A stretch of 64,000 nt of DNA, taken from an uncultured Eubacteriales bacterium (GTDB lineage Bacteria > Bacillota > Clostridia > Oscillospirales > CAG-272). Of the stretch, positions 45,997 to 54,865 are shown piece after piece. The position numbers and the translations under genes were made by a program. Location of the stretch: positions 164,224 to 228,223 of the forward strand of contig CAKROZ010000002.1 of assembly GCA_934373635.1 (NCBI GenBank), in the 5' to 3' direction. The notes beneath the pieces were generated by a model, which worked only from the letters and a program-made list of their open reading frames with translations, was not told the origin of the DNA and searched no databases. The stretch's first letter is position 1. Every line of letters starts with the position of its first letter.

Positions 45997-47244
45997 ATGA
46001 AAAATAACAAATTCCGTACCTTATCTATATTTCTCGTGATTTCCCTTCTGCTGTTCTCCGCGTTTTCGCCCGCGGCGTTTGCCGTATGCGAGGGGGGACG
46101 GGCGAAAGATGCCGTCCCTCTGCCGATGCCGAAGGAGGGCGAGCGTCCGACGGCTCCTTCCGCGGCGGAGGGGGACGACGCTTTGGTTTCTGTGACGTTG
46201 GAGGATGCTACCGCTTTTGCGGGTGCGGAGACCGCGATCTCTTCTTCGGAGGATGCCGTGCCGACGATCGCCGACGATATGAAGGTCTCCTCCCGCTTTC
46301 TCGAGCTTCTTCTCGGGAAGGGCGAAAAAAAGAAGACGCTCTCTCTGATCCCCGGCGGGAACATCTTCGGGGTGAAGATCCGTCAATGCGGTGTCAGCAT
46401 CACCGAGATCACGGACAACGTTGGAAAAACGCCCCTTGCCGTCGGGGATGTAATCCTCTCGGTGAACGGGGAGAGCGTGAGCGGTGCCGCCGACGTAAGT
46501 GAAAAGATCCGACGGTCGGAGGGAGAGATCGTTCTTCGGATCCGCCGCGGAGGGGAAGAAATGGAGCTGACCGTCACACCGGAGGGCGGATCGGGCGCCG
46601 CAAGGCTCGGGATCCTCGTGCGGGACGGTGCGGCGGGAATCGGTACGGTGACTTTCATCGACCCCGAGACGGGCGCCTTCGGCGGGCTCGGGCACGGAAT
46701 CTGCGATCCCGACACGGGCGAGCTCATTGAGATGGAAGAGGGGACCGTGACCAGCGTGATCCTCGGCGGGGTGCGCCGCGGAGAGAGCGGAAAGCCGGGC
46801 GAGCTTCACGGCGTTCTCAAGCGCGATGTGATCGGCGGGCTCTGCGAAAACAGCGAATGCGGAGTCTTCGGTGTATTCCGCGATGTGGACACATCGGCGG
46901 AAGCGATCCCCGTCGGGACGCGTGACGAGGTGCACGAGGGGCGGGCGACGATCCTCTCCACGGTCAAGGGAGAGACGCCGATGTCCTACGAGATCAACAT
47001 TCACGAGATCCATAAGAATGCGGGAAACACCAAATCCTTTCGCATTACGGTCACCGACCCGACCCTGCTCGCCATGACGGGCGGGATCGTGCGCGGAATG
47101 AGCGGCAGTCCGATCCTTCAGGACGGGAAACTCATCGGTGCGGTCACGCATGTGATGGTCGGCGACCCGACGGAGGGGTACGGCATCTTTATTGAAAACA
47201 TGCTCGCCGCGATGCCCGAGGAGACGGTGCCGGAAGCGGCGTAA
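45997..47244 (+). CDS. spoIVB: SpoIVB, signalling serine protease of sporulation
   Basis: A 415-residue S55 peptidase secreted from the forespore into the intermembrane space, where it triggers processing of pro-SigK. An N-terminal membrane segment (LSIFLVISLLLFSAFSPAAF) is followed by a PDZ domain (GVSITEITDNVGKTPLAVGD, LSVNGESVSGAADVSEKI). The protease domain has the catalytic His in GLGHGICDPDTGEL and Ser in RGMSGSPILQDGKLIGAVTH. The ATG at 45997 is 9 bp after AAAAGGA; a GTG six bases upstream is less well spaced. The usual neighbours recN and spo0A are absent. A sigma-G promoter would be expected but none was found with confidence. Confidence 0.93.
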   Translation: MKNNKFRTLSIFLVISLLLFSAFSPAAFAVCEGGRAKDAVPLPMPKEGERPTAPSAAEGDDALVSVTLEDATAFAGAETAISSSEDAVPTIADDMKVSSRFLELLLGKGEKKKTLSLIPGGNIFGVKIRQCGVSITEITDNVGKTPLAVGDVILSVNGESVSGAADVSEKIRRSEGEIVLRIRRGGEEMELTVTPEGGSGAARLGILVRDGAAGIGTVTFIDPETGAFGGLGHGICDPDTGELIEMEEGTVTSVILGGVRRGESGKPGELHGVLKRDVIGGLCENSECGVFGVFRDVDTSAEAIPVGTRDEVHEGRATILSTVKGETPMSYEINIHEIHKNAGNTKSFRITVTDPTLLAMTGGIVRGMSGSPILQDGKLIGAVTHVMVGDPTEGYGIFIENMLAAMPEETVPEAA

Positions 47245-47251
47245 CGGAGAA

Positions 47252-47286
47252 TAATTCAGAATTAAGAATTATGAATTATGAATTGT
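47252..47286. repeat. GAATTAT heptamer repeat after spoIVB
   Basis: ATAATTCAGAATTAAGAATT and ATGAATTATGAATT, same family as at 12217, 19450, 23503 and 33163. Confidence 0.65.
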
Positions 47287-47393
47287 CTTTTATTCTCGCG
47301 TTGTTTTGTTGATTCGGATAAGGCGAGAAAAACGGTGTTTGCCTTGCGTGAAGCCTTTGGAAAAAGGTGCGCGGGCGGATGAAAAAGCGATAC

Positions 47394-47426
47394 AAAGCCC
47401 CTTCGGCATGTGCCGAAAGGGCTTTT
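47394..47426. terminator. Bidirectional terminator between spoIVB and the chimeric lipoprotein
   Basis: AAAGCCCCTTCGGCA (47394-47408) pairs with TGCCGAAAGGGCTTTT (47411-47426) except one pair; A-run on one side and T-run on the other. It sits between convergent genes. Confidence 0.8.
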
Positions 47427-47466
47427 GCTTCGGGTCGGAAATCCTTCCCTTAGAAAATCTCGGATA

Positions 47467-50400
47467 TTAAGCCGGAAGCTGATCGTATTGAGAATTCTTC
47501 AGCTGATTGAGGTAGTTCTGTTTGAGTTCGGCAACCTCTTTGTATCTGGTTGCCGCATCGTCGAGCTGATAGCCTGCATTCTGAATCATCACATTCCAAC
47601 GATTGGTATCCGAATCGCCGTTGACATTCTGATAGAAGAAGCCGATGGCATCCTCGAACGCCTTATCGAAGGAGGAACGAACGTTAGCACGAATGAGCTC
47701 AAGCATCTCTACGTTACCTTCCAGACCTTCTCCCCCTGCTACGCCATAGGTCAGGGTAGTGTTGTAGTACTGCTCAAGGATATCGTGCGAGTGGCGCGAC
47801 TGATAATCAAGGAAAGCGGTACACTGTGCAAACTTCGTCGTGGTGTTGGAAACGGCACCGACACGACCGAGGTTATGCACCTGCGTGAGATAATTCTCGG
47901 TGTGTTCTTCGTCCTGCTTATAAAGCGGAACGGGAACAACGCCAAAGCCCTGACCACCGTTCTCCTTCATACCCTGATAAGCATCATATTCGAGAGAACC
48001 GACGCAGATAACGCCGCCGAAGAGAACCATATTTTCGACAAATCTGTCGCGGATCGCCTGGAGAGAACCCGAAGTATAACCTGCAGCATTAGCCTGCGGA
48101 TTGCTGACGGCGAGAACGCCCGAGGATCCGAAAAGCTTAGAAAGCCGGCTACAGAAGTCGACGAATGCATCGTTCGGAATCGGGTAGGTATCGGTGGACT
48201 CCGTCTTATCCTCGTTCCACTCGCGCTCGATAATGGTTACCGAAGTGGTATACAGAAGGCCGGAGGACGAAAGACCCGAAGACGATGAAACGGCAAAGCC
48301 GAGACGATCCTTCAGCGACTTCCCGCTCGTTGAATCGGCGGCGGGCTGATAAGCAGCACCGGAATATTTGATCAACGCATCATACGTCCAGTCCTTGTTC
48401 TTTACAAGCTGGAAGAGGTCATCGATATCGTACGTGCCGTCCTTATTAAGATCGCTCGTAAGATCCTTCTGGTTCAAACTCTCGAAGAGCGCACGGCTCA
48501 CGGGAACGACATAGAAAGCACGCACCATGTCGGTGAAGTAGTCGGAAGAAAGAAGATACATCTTCTTCTGGTTCAACGTCAGGGACTGCATGTACTCATA
48601 CATATATCCATGCGCGTCGCCGACCTCGGTTGCATAGAGACGGTCTTTTGCAAACTCGAAGTGGTTCGCGCGAAGCGTCGTCTTGAGGTTCGCAAACACA
48701 CCCTTCAGAGAGGCGTTCATCATATCGTAAACGAAGTTACAATACATATCCGCTGCGGAAGATGAGCCGGAGTTAATCTCCGTTACAATCTTCTCCTGAA
48801 CGGCAGACCAGTTATAATCTTTTGAGTTATCCGGGTAATAGAGATACGCAATCTCCACCTTGGCATATTCTTCCGCCGCGAGATTTCTCTCTCTGACGAG
48901 CTTGTCGATACGGGTATCGTATGTACCTTCACCTGCGAGGTATCTCTCACAACCCGAAGGAAGCTCCTGGTTGTTTGAGCTGTTCGTCATACGGTAGAGC
49001 AGGTCGGTGGTGTCCCATGTGAAGATGGTGTTCATCCATCTGCCACAACCATCGCACTTGTCGTCACTGTCCGTATCGACATGTGCGATTAGTATCGCAC
49101 GGCAGATGTCGCACTGCGCGTTTTTGTCGGTATCGACATGCGTGCAAGACAAATGGCAGATCTCACACCCGTCTCTGCCGCATCTCGCCCTGTGGCGGGT
49201 GAAGGCTTGTTCCCCTACCGTTGCGACCTGCGGTACCTGAATATACTCTGCGGCGTAGCAACCGTGGAATGCGTAGGCGCCGATGCTCTCGATGCTGCTC
49301 GGAAGATTGACACTGATCAAGGAGGAGCAATTTTCAAACGCCTGCTCGCCGATCTCCACCACGCCGTCCGGGAACGTCACGCTCTCAAGATTCGTGCAAT
49401 TCCAAAATGCGCCGTCTTTTATCCTTGTCACACCGTTCGGGATTGTGATGCTTCGGATATTTTTGCAACCCGAAAACGCTCTTTCCCCGATAATCTTCGT
49501 GCCTTCATGAATGGTATAAGATCCGGCATCCTGCACGGTTGCTACGACCAAGAGCAGATACGGATTCTCCGCGTTGCCGAAATAGCCGATATTTCCTTCC
49601 ACCGTCAACCGGATCTGCGTGCAATTCAAAAACGCCGTCCAATCGATGTCAATGTCCGTGATGCTGTTCGGAATACTGAAATTCATTAACGATGTGCATC
49701 CGTCGAAGGCGTACTCGTCGATCTGCATATTGGTGATGCCATCGGCGAGGACGATGTCCGTCAGATTCGTAAACTCGTAGAACGCGCGGGGGAGAATTCT
49801 CGTCACGGCTTTTCCGTTATGCGTTGCGGGAATGGTGATCTTTTCGAGAAATGCAGTCTTCCCTCCCATAACGCCATATGTACCGTCGGGAAGCGGATAG
49901 AAATCCAGTCCTTCGGGAGTCGCTTCCAATTCGCCGATCTCGCCGACCTTCACGGGATGATCGGGGGCGTCGGTATAGGTAATCCACAGGGCGCCGTCGC
50001 GGATCTCCACATTCAGAATCCCTCTGCCTGCGTCACCCTTATCACCTTTGTCGCCTTTTTCCCCGGGGTCGCCCTTGTCACCTTTATCACCTTTTTCGCC
50101 CTTCGGTCCGACGAGCTTTGCAAGAGTGACGAGGTCGTACCATGCTTCGGTGCCTTCGTAGCGCCATTGTATCACGGTGTCGGTCGTGCGGAATTCGATG
50201 GCGAGTCCGCGCACCGCCTCGACAAACTCCGAAAGCGTGCCGGTGAATCCGTTTTTGACCGCGACATCAAACGCCGTGCTCAAGGTATAGATCCCGGGCT
50301 CCTTCGACTCCTCTGTCGGTTGCTCTCCGCAAGCCGCCACGGACAATAAGATCGCCGCGACGAGCAGGAGCAGAGTGGTAAAACGAAACAGTTTCTTCAT
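47467..50400 (-). CDS. Chimeric lipoprotein: collagen-like, leucine-rich-repeat, Cys/His and solute-binding-like parts
   Basis: A 977-residue exported lipoprotein (lipobox SVAAC, Cys24). Residues 98-127 are ten collagen-like Gly-x-y triplets (GPKGEKGDKGDKGDPGEK). Residues about 165-425 are BspA-type LRR_5 repeats (ITIPNGVTRIKDGAFWNCTN, VNLPSSIESIGAYAFHGC). Residues about 425-475 hold Cys/His motifs (CGRDGCEICHLSC, HVDTDKNAQCDICR, HVDTDSDDKCDGCG) similar to the last unit of the 1077-residue protein. The rest (about 480-977) looks like an extracellular type-1 solute-binding protein (KVEIAYLYYPDNS, FGVVPVPLYKQ, AQCTAFLDY). No ABC permease genes are adjacent. It may be an adhesin that captures a glycan; its function is not known. 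Confidence 0.8.
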   Translation of the reverse strand: MKKLFRFTTLLLLVAAILLSVAACGEQPTEESKEPGIYTLSTAFDVAVKNGFTGTLSEFVEAVRGLAIEFRTTDTVIQWRYEGTEAWYDLVTLAKLVGPKGEKGDKGDKGDPGEKGDKGDKGDAGRGILNVEIRDGALWITYTDAPDHPVKVGEIGELEATPEGLDFYPLPDGTYGVMGGKTAFLEKITIPATHNGKAVTRILPRAFYEFTNLTDIVLADGITNMQIDEYAFDGCTSLMNFSIPNSITDIDIDWTAFLNCTQIRLTVEGNIGYFGNAENPYLLLVVATVQDAGSYTIHEGTKIIGERAFSGCKNIRSITIPNGVTRIKDGAFWNCTNLESVTFPDGVVEIGEQAFENCSSLISVNLPSSIESIGAYAFHGCYAAEYIQVPQVATVGEQAFTRHRARCGRDGCEICHLSCTHVDTDKNAQCDICRAILIAHVDTDSDDKCDGCGRWMNTIFTWDTTDLLYRMTNSSNNQELPSGCERYLAGEGTYDTRIDKLVRERNLAAEEYAKVEIAYLYYPDNSKDYNWSAVQEKIVTEINSGSSSAADMYCNFVYDMMNASLKGVFANLKTTLRANHFEFAKDRLYATEVGDAHGYMYEYMQSLTLNQKKMYLLSSDYFTDMVRAFYVVPVSRALFESLNQKDLTSDLNKDGTYDIDDLFQLVKNKDWTYDALIKYSGAAYQPAADSTSGKSLKDRLGFAVSSSSGLSSSGLLYTTSVTIIEREWNEDKTESTDTYPIPNDAFVDFCSRLSKLFGSSGVLAVSNPQANAAGYTSGSLQAIRDRFVENMVLFGGVICVGSLEYDAYQGMKENGGQGFGVVPVPLYKQDEEHTENYLTQVHNLGRVGAVSNTTTKFAQCTAFLDYQSRHSHDILEQYYNTTLTYGVAGGEGLEGNVEMLELIRANVRSSFDKAFEDAIGFFYQNVNGDSDTNRWNVMIQNAGYQLDDAATRYKEVAELKQNYLNQLKNSQYDQLPA

Positions 50401-50457
50401 TGCAGTCTTTCCTTTCTTCCATAATTAAGATGAAATCTACCATGTTTGACTATATCA

Positions 50458-50486
50458 AGAATAGCATATCTCCCCCGAGTTGTCAA
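50458..50486 (-). promoter_or_regulatory. Sigma-A promoter for the chimeric lipoprotein
   Basis: Minus strand TTGACA (50481-50486), 17-bp spacer, TATTCT (50458-50463). Confidence 0.75.
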
Positions 50487-50540
50487 CCTTTTTTCTTCGA
50501 GTTTCTGTTTTGTTGTTTTCTTACGGGTTTCTTTCGTTTT

Positions 50541-50613
50541 GCTCCGATATAGGTGCATTTATAGTATAACATCATGGTATGATAATGTCAAGGGGTTGCG
50601 CCGAAATCGGTGC
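50541..50613. promoter_or_regulatory. Two candidate operators of the XRE regulator
   Basis: Near-palindromes GCTCCGATATAGGTGC (50541-50556) and GCGCCGAAATCGGTGC (50598-50613) flank a likely promoter area. An inverted repeat ATCAT-GGT-ATGAT lies between them (50571-50583). Confidence 0.55.
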
Positions 50614-50623
50614 AAATTGTAGG

Positions 50624-50860
50624 ATGAACGCGAAAATTCAGAAGAAGGTCGGGCAGAACATACGGAGGCTACGCAAGACGTGCGGCATGACGCAGGAGAT
50701 CCTTGCCGCAAAGCTCCAAGTCAGCGGATGCGACATTACGCGCAGCACGGTGGCAAAGATCGAGGTCGGGGCACGGCATTTGTACCCGGATGAGATCATT
50801 GCGCTCCGTGAGATCCTGCGGGTATCTTATGAGGAGATCTTCGATATTTCAGAAAATTGA
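50624..50860 (+). CDS. Small XRE-family DNA-binding regulator
   Basis: A 78-residue helix-turn-helix protein. It begins MNAKIQKKVGQNIRRLRKTC and has the XRE fold (MTQEILAAKLQVSGCDITRS, with recognition helix) and ends at LRVSYEEIFDISEN. No second domain is present. The start at 50624 lies just after the second operator; an upstream in-frame Met at 50579 would overlap the operator. It is divergent from the chimeric lipoprotein and could control it or itself. Confidence 0.75.
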   Translation: MNAKIQKKVGQNIRRLRKTCGMTQEILAAKLQVSGCDITRSTVAKIEVGARHLYPDEIIALREILRVSYEEIFDISEN

Positions 50861-51282
50861 CTATATTTCTTTACAAAATTTGATTTTTTATCGGCTCCCG
50901 CTCGGAAGGATGACTTTTTTCCGAGCGGGAGCCGCTATTCTTTTTTTGCTTTATATTTTGTGCTTTTCCGGATCGTTTTTCTATTTCCCGCGAATTCCCG
51001 AGGCGTATTTTATTGATGTTTTCTCTTGCCGAGCCTTGATTGTTTCGGGTGAAAATGCAAAAGTGTATTTTTCAGGCTCTAAAATTCTTTGAAAAGTGTA
51101 ATTTTTATACCTTGATTTTCTTTGAAAAGTGTATTTGAAGACGGTATGGGATGCGCGAAGATTCGGGTGGATGGTTTATTTCAGGAAAAAGGCGAGCCCG
51201 CAGCTTTCGGATTGGGGGAAAGCAAGCGGGCTCGTGATTTTATCTGCATATGAGGGGTGATCGCGTGAGGCGGAGATTCGTG
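50861..51282. other. Gap with two terminators and a short direct repeat
   Basis: 50892-50934 is a hairpin (CGGCTCCCGCTCGG and complement, 14 bp) ending the XRE gene. 51193-51234 is a hairpin (CGAGCCCGC and GCGGGCTCG) followed on the minus strand by CCTTTTTCC, which ends sigG. Between them CTTTGAAAAGTGTA occurs twice (51087 and 51120, 33 bp apart) with a third AAAAGTGTA at 51059. No gene is seen. Confidence 0.7.
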
Positions 51283-52059
51283 CTATTCCATCATTTTCCG
51301 AAGTTTCCCGATGGCGCCCTTTTCGAGGCGGGAGACCTGCGCCTGTGAAATGCCGATCTCGGCGGCAATTTCCATCTGCGTCCTGCCCTTGTAAAAGCGG
51401 CGGGTGATGATGCCGAGCTCGCGCGGGGTAAGCTTTTTGAGCGCTTCTTTCAGAGAGATATTTTCAACCCACGTATCGTCGGTCGACTCATCATCCTTAA
51501 TCTGATCGATGACGTAGACCGAATCCTCGCCGTCGTTATACACCGAGTCGTAAAGGGACATCGGCTCGACGATAGCTTCGAGGGCACGGGAGACGTTCTT
51601 CTCGCTCTCGCCGAGGCGGGCGGCGATCTCGGGAACGGTGGCATCGCGCGCTTCTTTTTTTGAGATTTCCTCCCTGACCTGAAGCGCTTTATACGCGAGA
51701 TCTCGCATCCCGCGGCTGACGCGCACCGAATTGTTATCGCGAAGATAGCGTCGCACCTCACCGATGATCATCGGTACGGCGTAGGTGGAAAAGCGCACAT
51801 TCAGCTCGGTATTGAAATTGTCAATCGCCTTGAGAAGTCCGACGCATCCGACCTGAAAGAGGTCGTCGACGCTCTCGCGCCGCGCCTGAAAGCGTCCGAT
51901 GACGCTGAGGACGAGCCGCAGATTCCCCATGACGAGCTCTTCCCTCGCCTCGCCGTCGCCTTCGTGCGCGCGCTTTAAGAGGATCTGCTTTTCTTCCTCC
52001 GTTAACGTCTTTAACCCCGAAGTATTGACACCGCAAATTTCGACCTTACTTGTTCGCAT
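51283..52059 (-). CDS. sigG: Sporulation sigma factor SigG
   Basis: The 258-residue late forespore sigma factor. The start MRTSKVEICGVNTSGLKTLT matches the SigG family opening (KVEICGVDTS...), and the ATG follows AAGGAAG. Region 2 (LRLVLSVIGRFQARRESVDD, LFQVGCVGLLKAIDNFN, TYAVPMIIGEVRRYLRDNN) and region 4 (GRTQMEIAAEIGISQAQVSR, LEKGAIGKLRKM) are clear. A longer in-frame reading to 52269 has no ribosome-binding site and a non-conserved leader. It usually follows spoIIGA-sigE; here it stands alone. Confidence 0.97.
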   Translation of the reverse strand: MRTSKVEICGVNTSGLKTLTEEEKQILLKRAHEGDGEAREELVMGNLRLVLSVIGRFQARRESVDDLFQVGCVGLLKAIDNFNTELNVRFSTYAVPMIIGEVRRYLRDNNSVRVSRGMRDLAYKALQVREEISKKEARDATVPEIAARLGESEKNVSRALEAIVEPMSLYDSVYNDGEDSVYVIDQIKDDESTDDTWVENISLKEALKKLTPRELGIITRRFYKGRTQMEIAAEIGISQAQVSRLEKGAIGKLRKMME

Positions 52060-52380
52060 CGGGCAAAACTTCCTTTTCCTTATCTGTGCGGATCTTTCGG
52101 AGCTTCTCTTCTCCTTCGGATCTCGGATAGCGAAAGTATTGCCCGCAGTGCCGCCCTTTACACGGCGAGACGGTTGGAAATAAAAGACAGTTTTGAAGAC
52201 GGAGCCGCGCAAACATTCGGGGGAAGGTTCATTTGATTCGGTGTTTTCGGCAAATCTCGGATTTTTCACGCTTCAAAAACCATACGAAAAACGCCTCCCG
52301 CAAAGGAAGGCGTTTTTCGTATGGTTGCGTCTATTTCGATGTCACGGCAATCGGAGATTTGCCATGTCTCGCCCGTCTTC
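52060..52380. other. Gap between sigG and the phosphoribosyltransferase
   Basis: No gene is seen. It contains the sigG leader and, at 52278-52326, a perfect 19-bp stem (AACCATACGAAAAACGCCT and complement) with an 11-nt loop that ends the downstream neighbour. No clear sigma-G or sigma-F promoter was recognised in front of sigG. Confidence 0.6.
52278..52326 (-). terminator. Terminator of the phosphoribosyltransferase gene
   Basis: Perfect 19-bp stem (52278-52296 and 52308-52326); T-run is inside the stem arm. Confidence 0.8.
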
Positions 52381-52932
52381 TTACAGCTCGTTGCCCTGTC
52401 CGTCGAAGAGCGGAAGCTTTCCGAGACAGATGATGTCGTGACGCTCGATGGCGTCGCCCTCGGCGAGAATCGCCATCTTACCGACGATCTGACCGCCCGA
52501 CTGCTCGACAAGACTTTCGAGCGCGTGGAGAGAGCCGCCCGTGCTGATTACGTCGTCGACGATCAGAACGCGCTTACCCTTCATGTACTCGGCATCGTCG
52601 CCGTTGATGTAAAGGGTCTGCTTCGCCGCGGTGGTGATGGACTGCACCTCACACTTCACGACGTCGCGCATATAGAGCTTCACCGATTTTCTCGCGAGGA
52701 TGTAGCGGTTCTTCCCCGAGAGGCGGCACATCGCGTGGATGAGGGGAATTCCCTTCGACTCCGCGGTAATCATGACGTCATGCTCGGGCGCCTTGCGATA
52801 GAGTTCGGCGGCGCAACGCTCGGTAAGTTCGACATCCCCGAAGAGGATGAATGCCGCAATGTTCATATTGTCGCCGATCGGGCAAAGGGGAAGATCCCGC
52901 TCGATTCCCGCGACTTTCAATCTGTATACCAT
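52381..52932 (-). CDS. Adenine phosphoribosyltransferase-like enzyme
   Basis: A 183-residue type I PRTase. The PRPP motif is RVLIVDDVISTGGSLHALE. It starts MVYRLKVAGIERDLPLCPIG and has MITAESKGIPLIHAM and ILARKSVKLYMRD, the pattern of the clostridial proteins called adenine phosphoribosyltransferase. The expected reaction is base plus PRPP to nucleotide (purine salvage), which would fit the purine permease at 5159. Xanthine or another purine base cannot be excluded. It is transcribed alone from a TTGAAA-17-TATACT promoter. Confidence 0.8.
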   Translation of the reverse strand: MVYRLKVAGIERDLPLCPIGDNMNIAAFILFGDVELTERCAAELYRKAPEHDVMITAESKGIPLIHAMCRLSGKNRYILARKSVKLYMRDVVKCEVQSITTAAKQTLYINGDDAEYMKGKRVLIVDDVISTGGSLHALESLVEQSGGQIVGKMAILAEGDAIERHDIICLGKLPLFDGQGNEL

Positions 52933-52977
52933 AATTCGTACCTCACTATCCGATTTTTACCTTATCCAGTATACAAC

Positions 52978-53006
52978 ACTTTTTCCGTTTTTTCAAGAGT
53001 TTTTGC
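52978..53006 (-). promoter_or_regulatory. Sigma-A promoter for the phosphoribosyltransferase
   Basis: Minus strand TTGAAA (53001-53006), 17-bp spacer, TATACT (52978-52983). Confidence 0.7.
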
Positions 53007-53437
53007 GCAATTTTAAGAAAAGTTTTCCCGAAAGCAGTGAGGGGACGAGATTCCGCTCGTCCTCTCGCCGCGAAAGTCTACCGGATACTCCGAAATGAGA
53101 GACATTTTCGGAACGTTTTCTCTATGCGTCACGAAAGAGAGGCTGTTCTTCCGAAAGACCTGCACTTTGGCGAAATTCAGAGCTGCCGTACGTGGCAGCT
53201 CTGAATGAAACGCTGTGAATCAAGGTTCGAAGTAGTGCTTGACTTTTCCCACAAACATGCCAACCGAAATTCAAAGTTCATGCACACGAAGAAACGATAC
53301 CCCGACGTATTTTCTTTATCACCCCATAAACCCGACAATCAAATACTTTTTTTGTTTTTCAAGCAAGTCTATCTTAAATAAAGGCTTATCGAAAAAAGTC
53401 TACCCGCATCCTCCGGACGCGGGTAGACAAAAATAGT
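53007..53437. other. Gap with a perfect palindrome
   Basis: No gene is seen. 53176-53205 is a 12-bp perfect stem (TTCAGAGCTGCC and complement) with loop GTACGT and no T-run. 53398-53428 (GTCTACCCGC and GCGGGTAGAC) followed on the minus strand by TTTTTT ends the oxidoreductase gene. Confidence 0.6.
53398..53428 (-). terminator. Terminator of the Gfo/Idh/MocA gene
   Basis: Stem GTCTACCCGC (53398-53407) with GCGGGTAGAC (53419-53428), then a T-run on the minus strand. Confidence 0.85.
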
Positions 53438-54610
53438 TTAAAGCTCGGGAATCTCGACCTTGATCTCATGGCCGAGCGCCGCAGACTTGGAAATGCCATC
53501 AAGAATCGCCTGGTTGTAGAGGATCTCGGACGAGGGAACGGGAGCGGTGCCGCCGTTCTTTACCGCATCGAGGAAGGTACGGATCTTCTTATCGAAGTTC
53601 GAGGGTTCGCCTGCCGCGGGGAAGATCTGCGGGATCTTCGTCTCGACCTGCTTGCCCGCCACTTCATGATAGAGAACGAGATCGCCGCCGATGGTGCCGT
53701 TCCAGCAGTCGGTCGAAGGAATACGGAGACCGCCCTTGGTGCCGAGAATGATGGAATCGCCGGGGGTATTGATGTTCATCGCCCATGCGATACGGAAGTC
53801 AAGGATGATGTCGCCTTCCATACGGACAAAACCTGCGGCAAAGTCGTCGACCTCAAACTTCTTTGCATACTCGGGATGTCCCGTTCTGACATAGTTACAA
53901 TAGTTGGGATCGGTGCCAAAGAAATTCGACTTATAGCCCGTAACGGTGAGGGGCTTCGGATAACCGACGGCATTCAACACCATATCAAGCGAGTAGCATC
54001 CGATATCGCCGAGAGCACCGAGACCTGCGGTCTTGTCTTCAATGAAGGTAGTACCGAAGGGAGTCGGAATGCCGCGACGACGACCGCCGCCCGTCTGAAT
54101 GTAGTAGATCTTACCGAGGACGCCCGAACGGACGATGGCTTTCACCATCTTCATGTTCTCGTCCATTCTCGGCTGGAAGCCGATGGAGAGAATCTTTCCG
54201 CTCTTCTTCTCTGCACGGATGACCTCAACCGCCTCTTCGGTGGTGACGGTGAAAGGCTTCTCAAGCAGGACGTTCAGACCCGCGTTCAGCGCTTCGATCG
54301 CGCAGGGCGCGTGCTGACGATTGTATGTACAAATCGAAACCGCGTCGAGCTTCAACGATTTATCGGCAACCATTGCCGCACCGCTCGGATAGCACTTGAC
54401 ATTCTCAAGACCGTACTTCTTGAAAAACGCCTCCGCTTTTCCGGGGATCAGATCGGCACCCGCGACGATTTCGACATCGGGTTGTCTCAGGTAAGACTGC
54501 ATATGTGAACCGGCAATCCAACCGGTACCGATAATACCGACACGAACCTTGCGTGTCGCATCAATCGTCTGCTTTTCCTGGTTCTTTTCAAACGCGTTCA
54601 AATCAGCCAT
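53438..54610 (-). CDS. Gfo/Idh/MocA-family NAD(P) oxidoreductase
   Basis: A 390-residue dehydrogenase of unknown sugar or inositol-type substrate. The Rossmann motif is VGIIGTGWIAGSHMQSY. The EKP motif of the family is in NVLLEKPFTVTTEEA, and the C-terminal beta-sheet domain follows (GALGDIGCYSLDMVLNAVGY). The start MADLNAFEKNQEKQ follows AAAGGAG (54608-54610); a longer upstream reading crosses its promoter and is not used. It is transcribed alone. Substrate cannot be read from sequence. Confidence 0.9.
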   Translation of the reverse strand: MADLNAFEKNQEKQTIDATRKVRVGIIGTGWIAGSHMQSYLRQPDVEIVAGADLIPGKAEAFFKKYGLENVKCYPSGAAMVADKSLKLDAVSICTYNRQHAPCAIEALNAGLNVLLEKPFTVTTEEAVEVIRAEKKSGKILSIGFQPRMDENMKMVKAIVRSGVLGKIYYIQTGGGRRRGIPTPFGTTFIEDKTAGLGALGDIGCYSLDMVLNAVGYPKPLTVTGYKSNFFGTDPNYCNYVRTGHPEYAKKFEVDDFAAGFVRMEGDIILDFRIAWAMNINTPGDSIILGTKGGLRIPSTDCWNGTIGGDLVLYHEVAGKQVETKIPQIFPAAGEPSNFDKKIRTFLDAVKNGGTAPVPSSEILYNQAILDGISKSAALGHEIKVEIPEL

Positions 54611-54656
54611 GATAGCTTCTCCTTTATTTTCGGGATAGATTTCCCTTTCTGTTTTT

Positions 54657-54685
54657 ATTATACATGCTTTTTTAATAATTTTCAA
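54657..54685 (-). promoter_or_regulatory. Sigma-A promoter for the Gfo/Idh/MocA gene
   Basis: Minus strand TTGAAA (54680-54685), 17-bp spacer, TATAAT (54657-54662). Confidence 0.8.
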
Positions 54686-54820
54686 GGGGGATTCTTGATT
54701 TTTTGTTGTACGATTTTGACTTTTTTGGGAAAAACGCATGGTTTTTTTCGACATTTCGGAAAGGTTCCCGTCGAATTGCCCGCTTTACGGTCGGGGGACG
54801 GGGATCCAACGAAAGGGAAA

Positions 54821-54861
54821 AAACCGCCCCTGCGCTTCTTGTCGGAGCGCGGGGGCGGTTT
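54821..54861 (-). terminator. Terminator of the APC permease gene
   Basis: AAACCGCCCC (54821-54830) pairs with GGGGCGGTTT (54852-54861), with inner TGCGCT..AGCGCG pairing; followed on the minus strand by TTTTCCC. Confidence 0.8.
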
Positions 54862-54865
54862 GCGG

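Noticed and set aside
52060..52269. Longer start for sigG
   Set aside because: The extra 70 residues do not match the family; the start at 52059 fits the conserved opening and has a ribosome-binding site.
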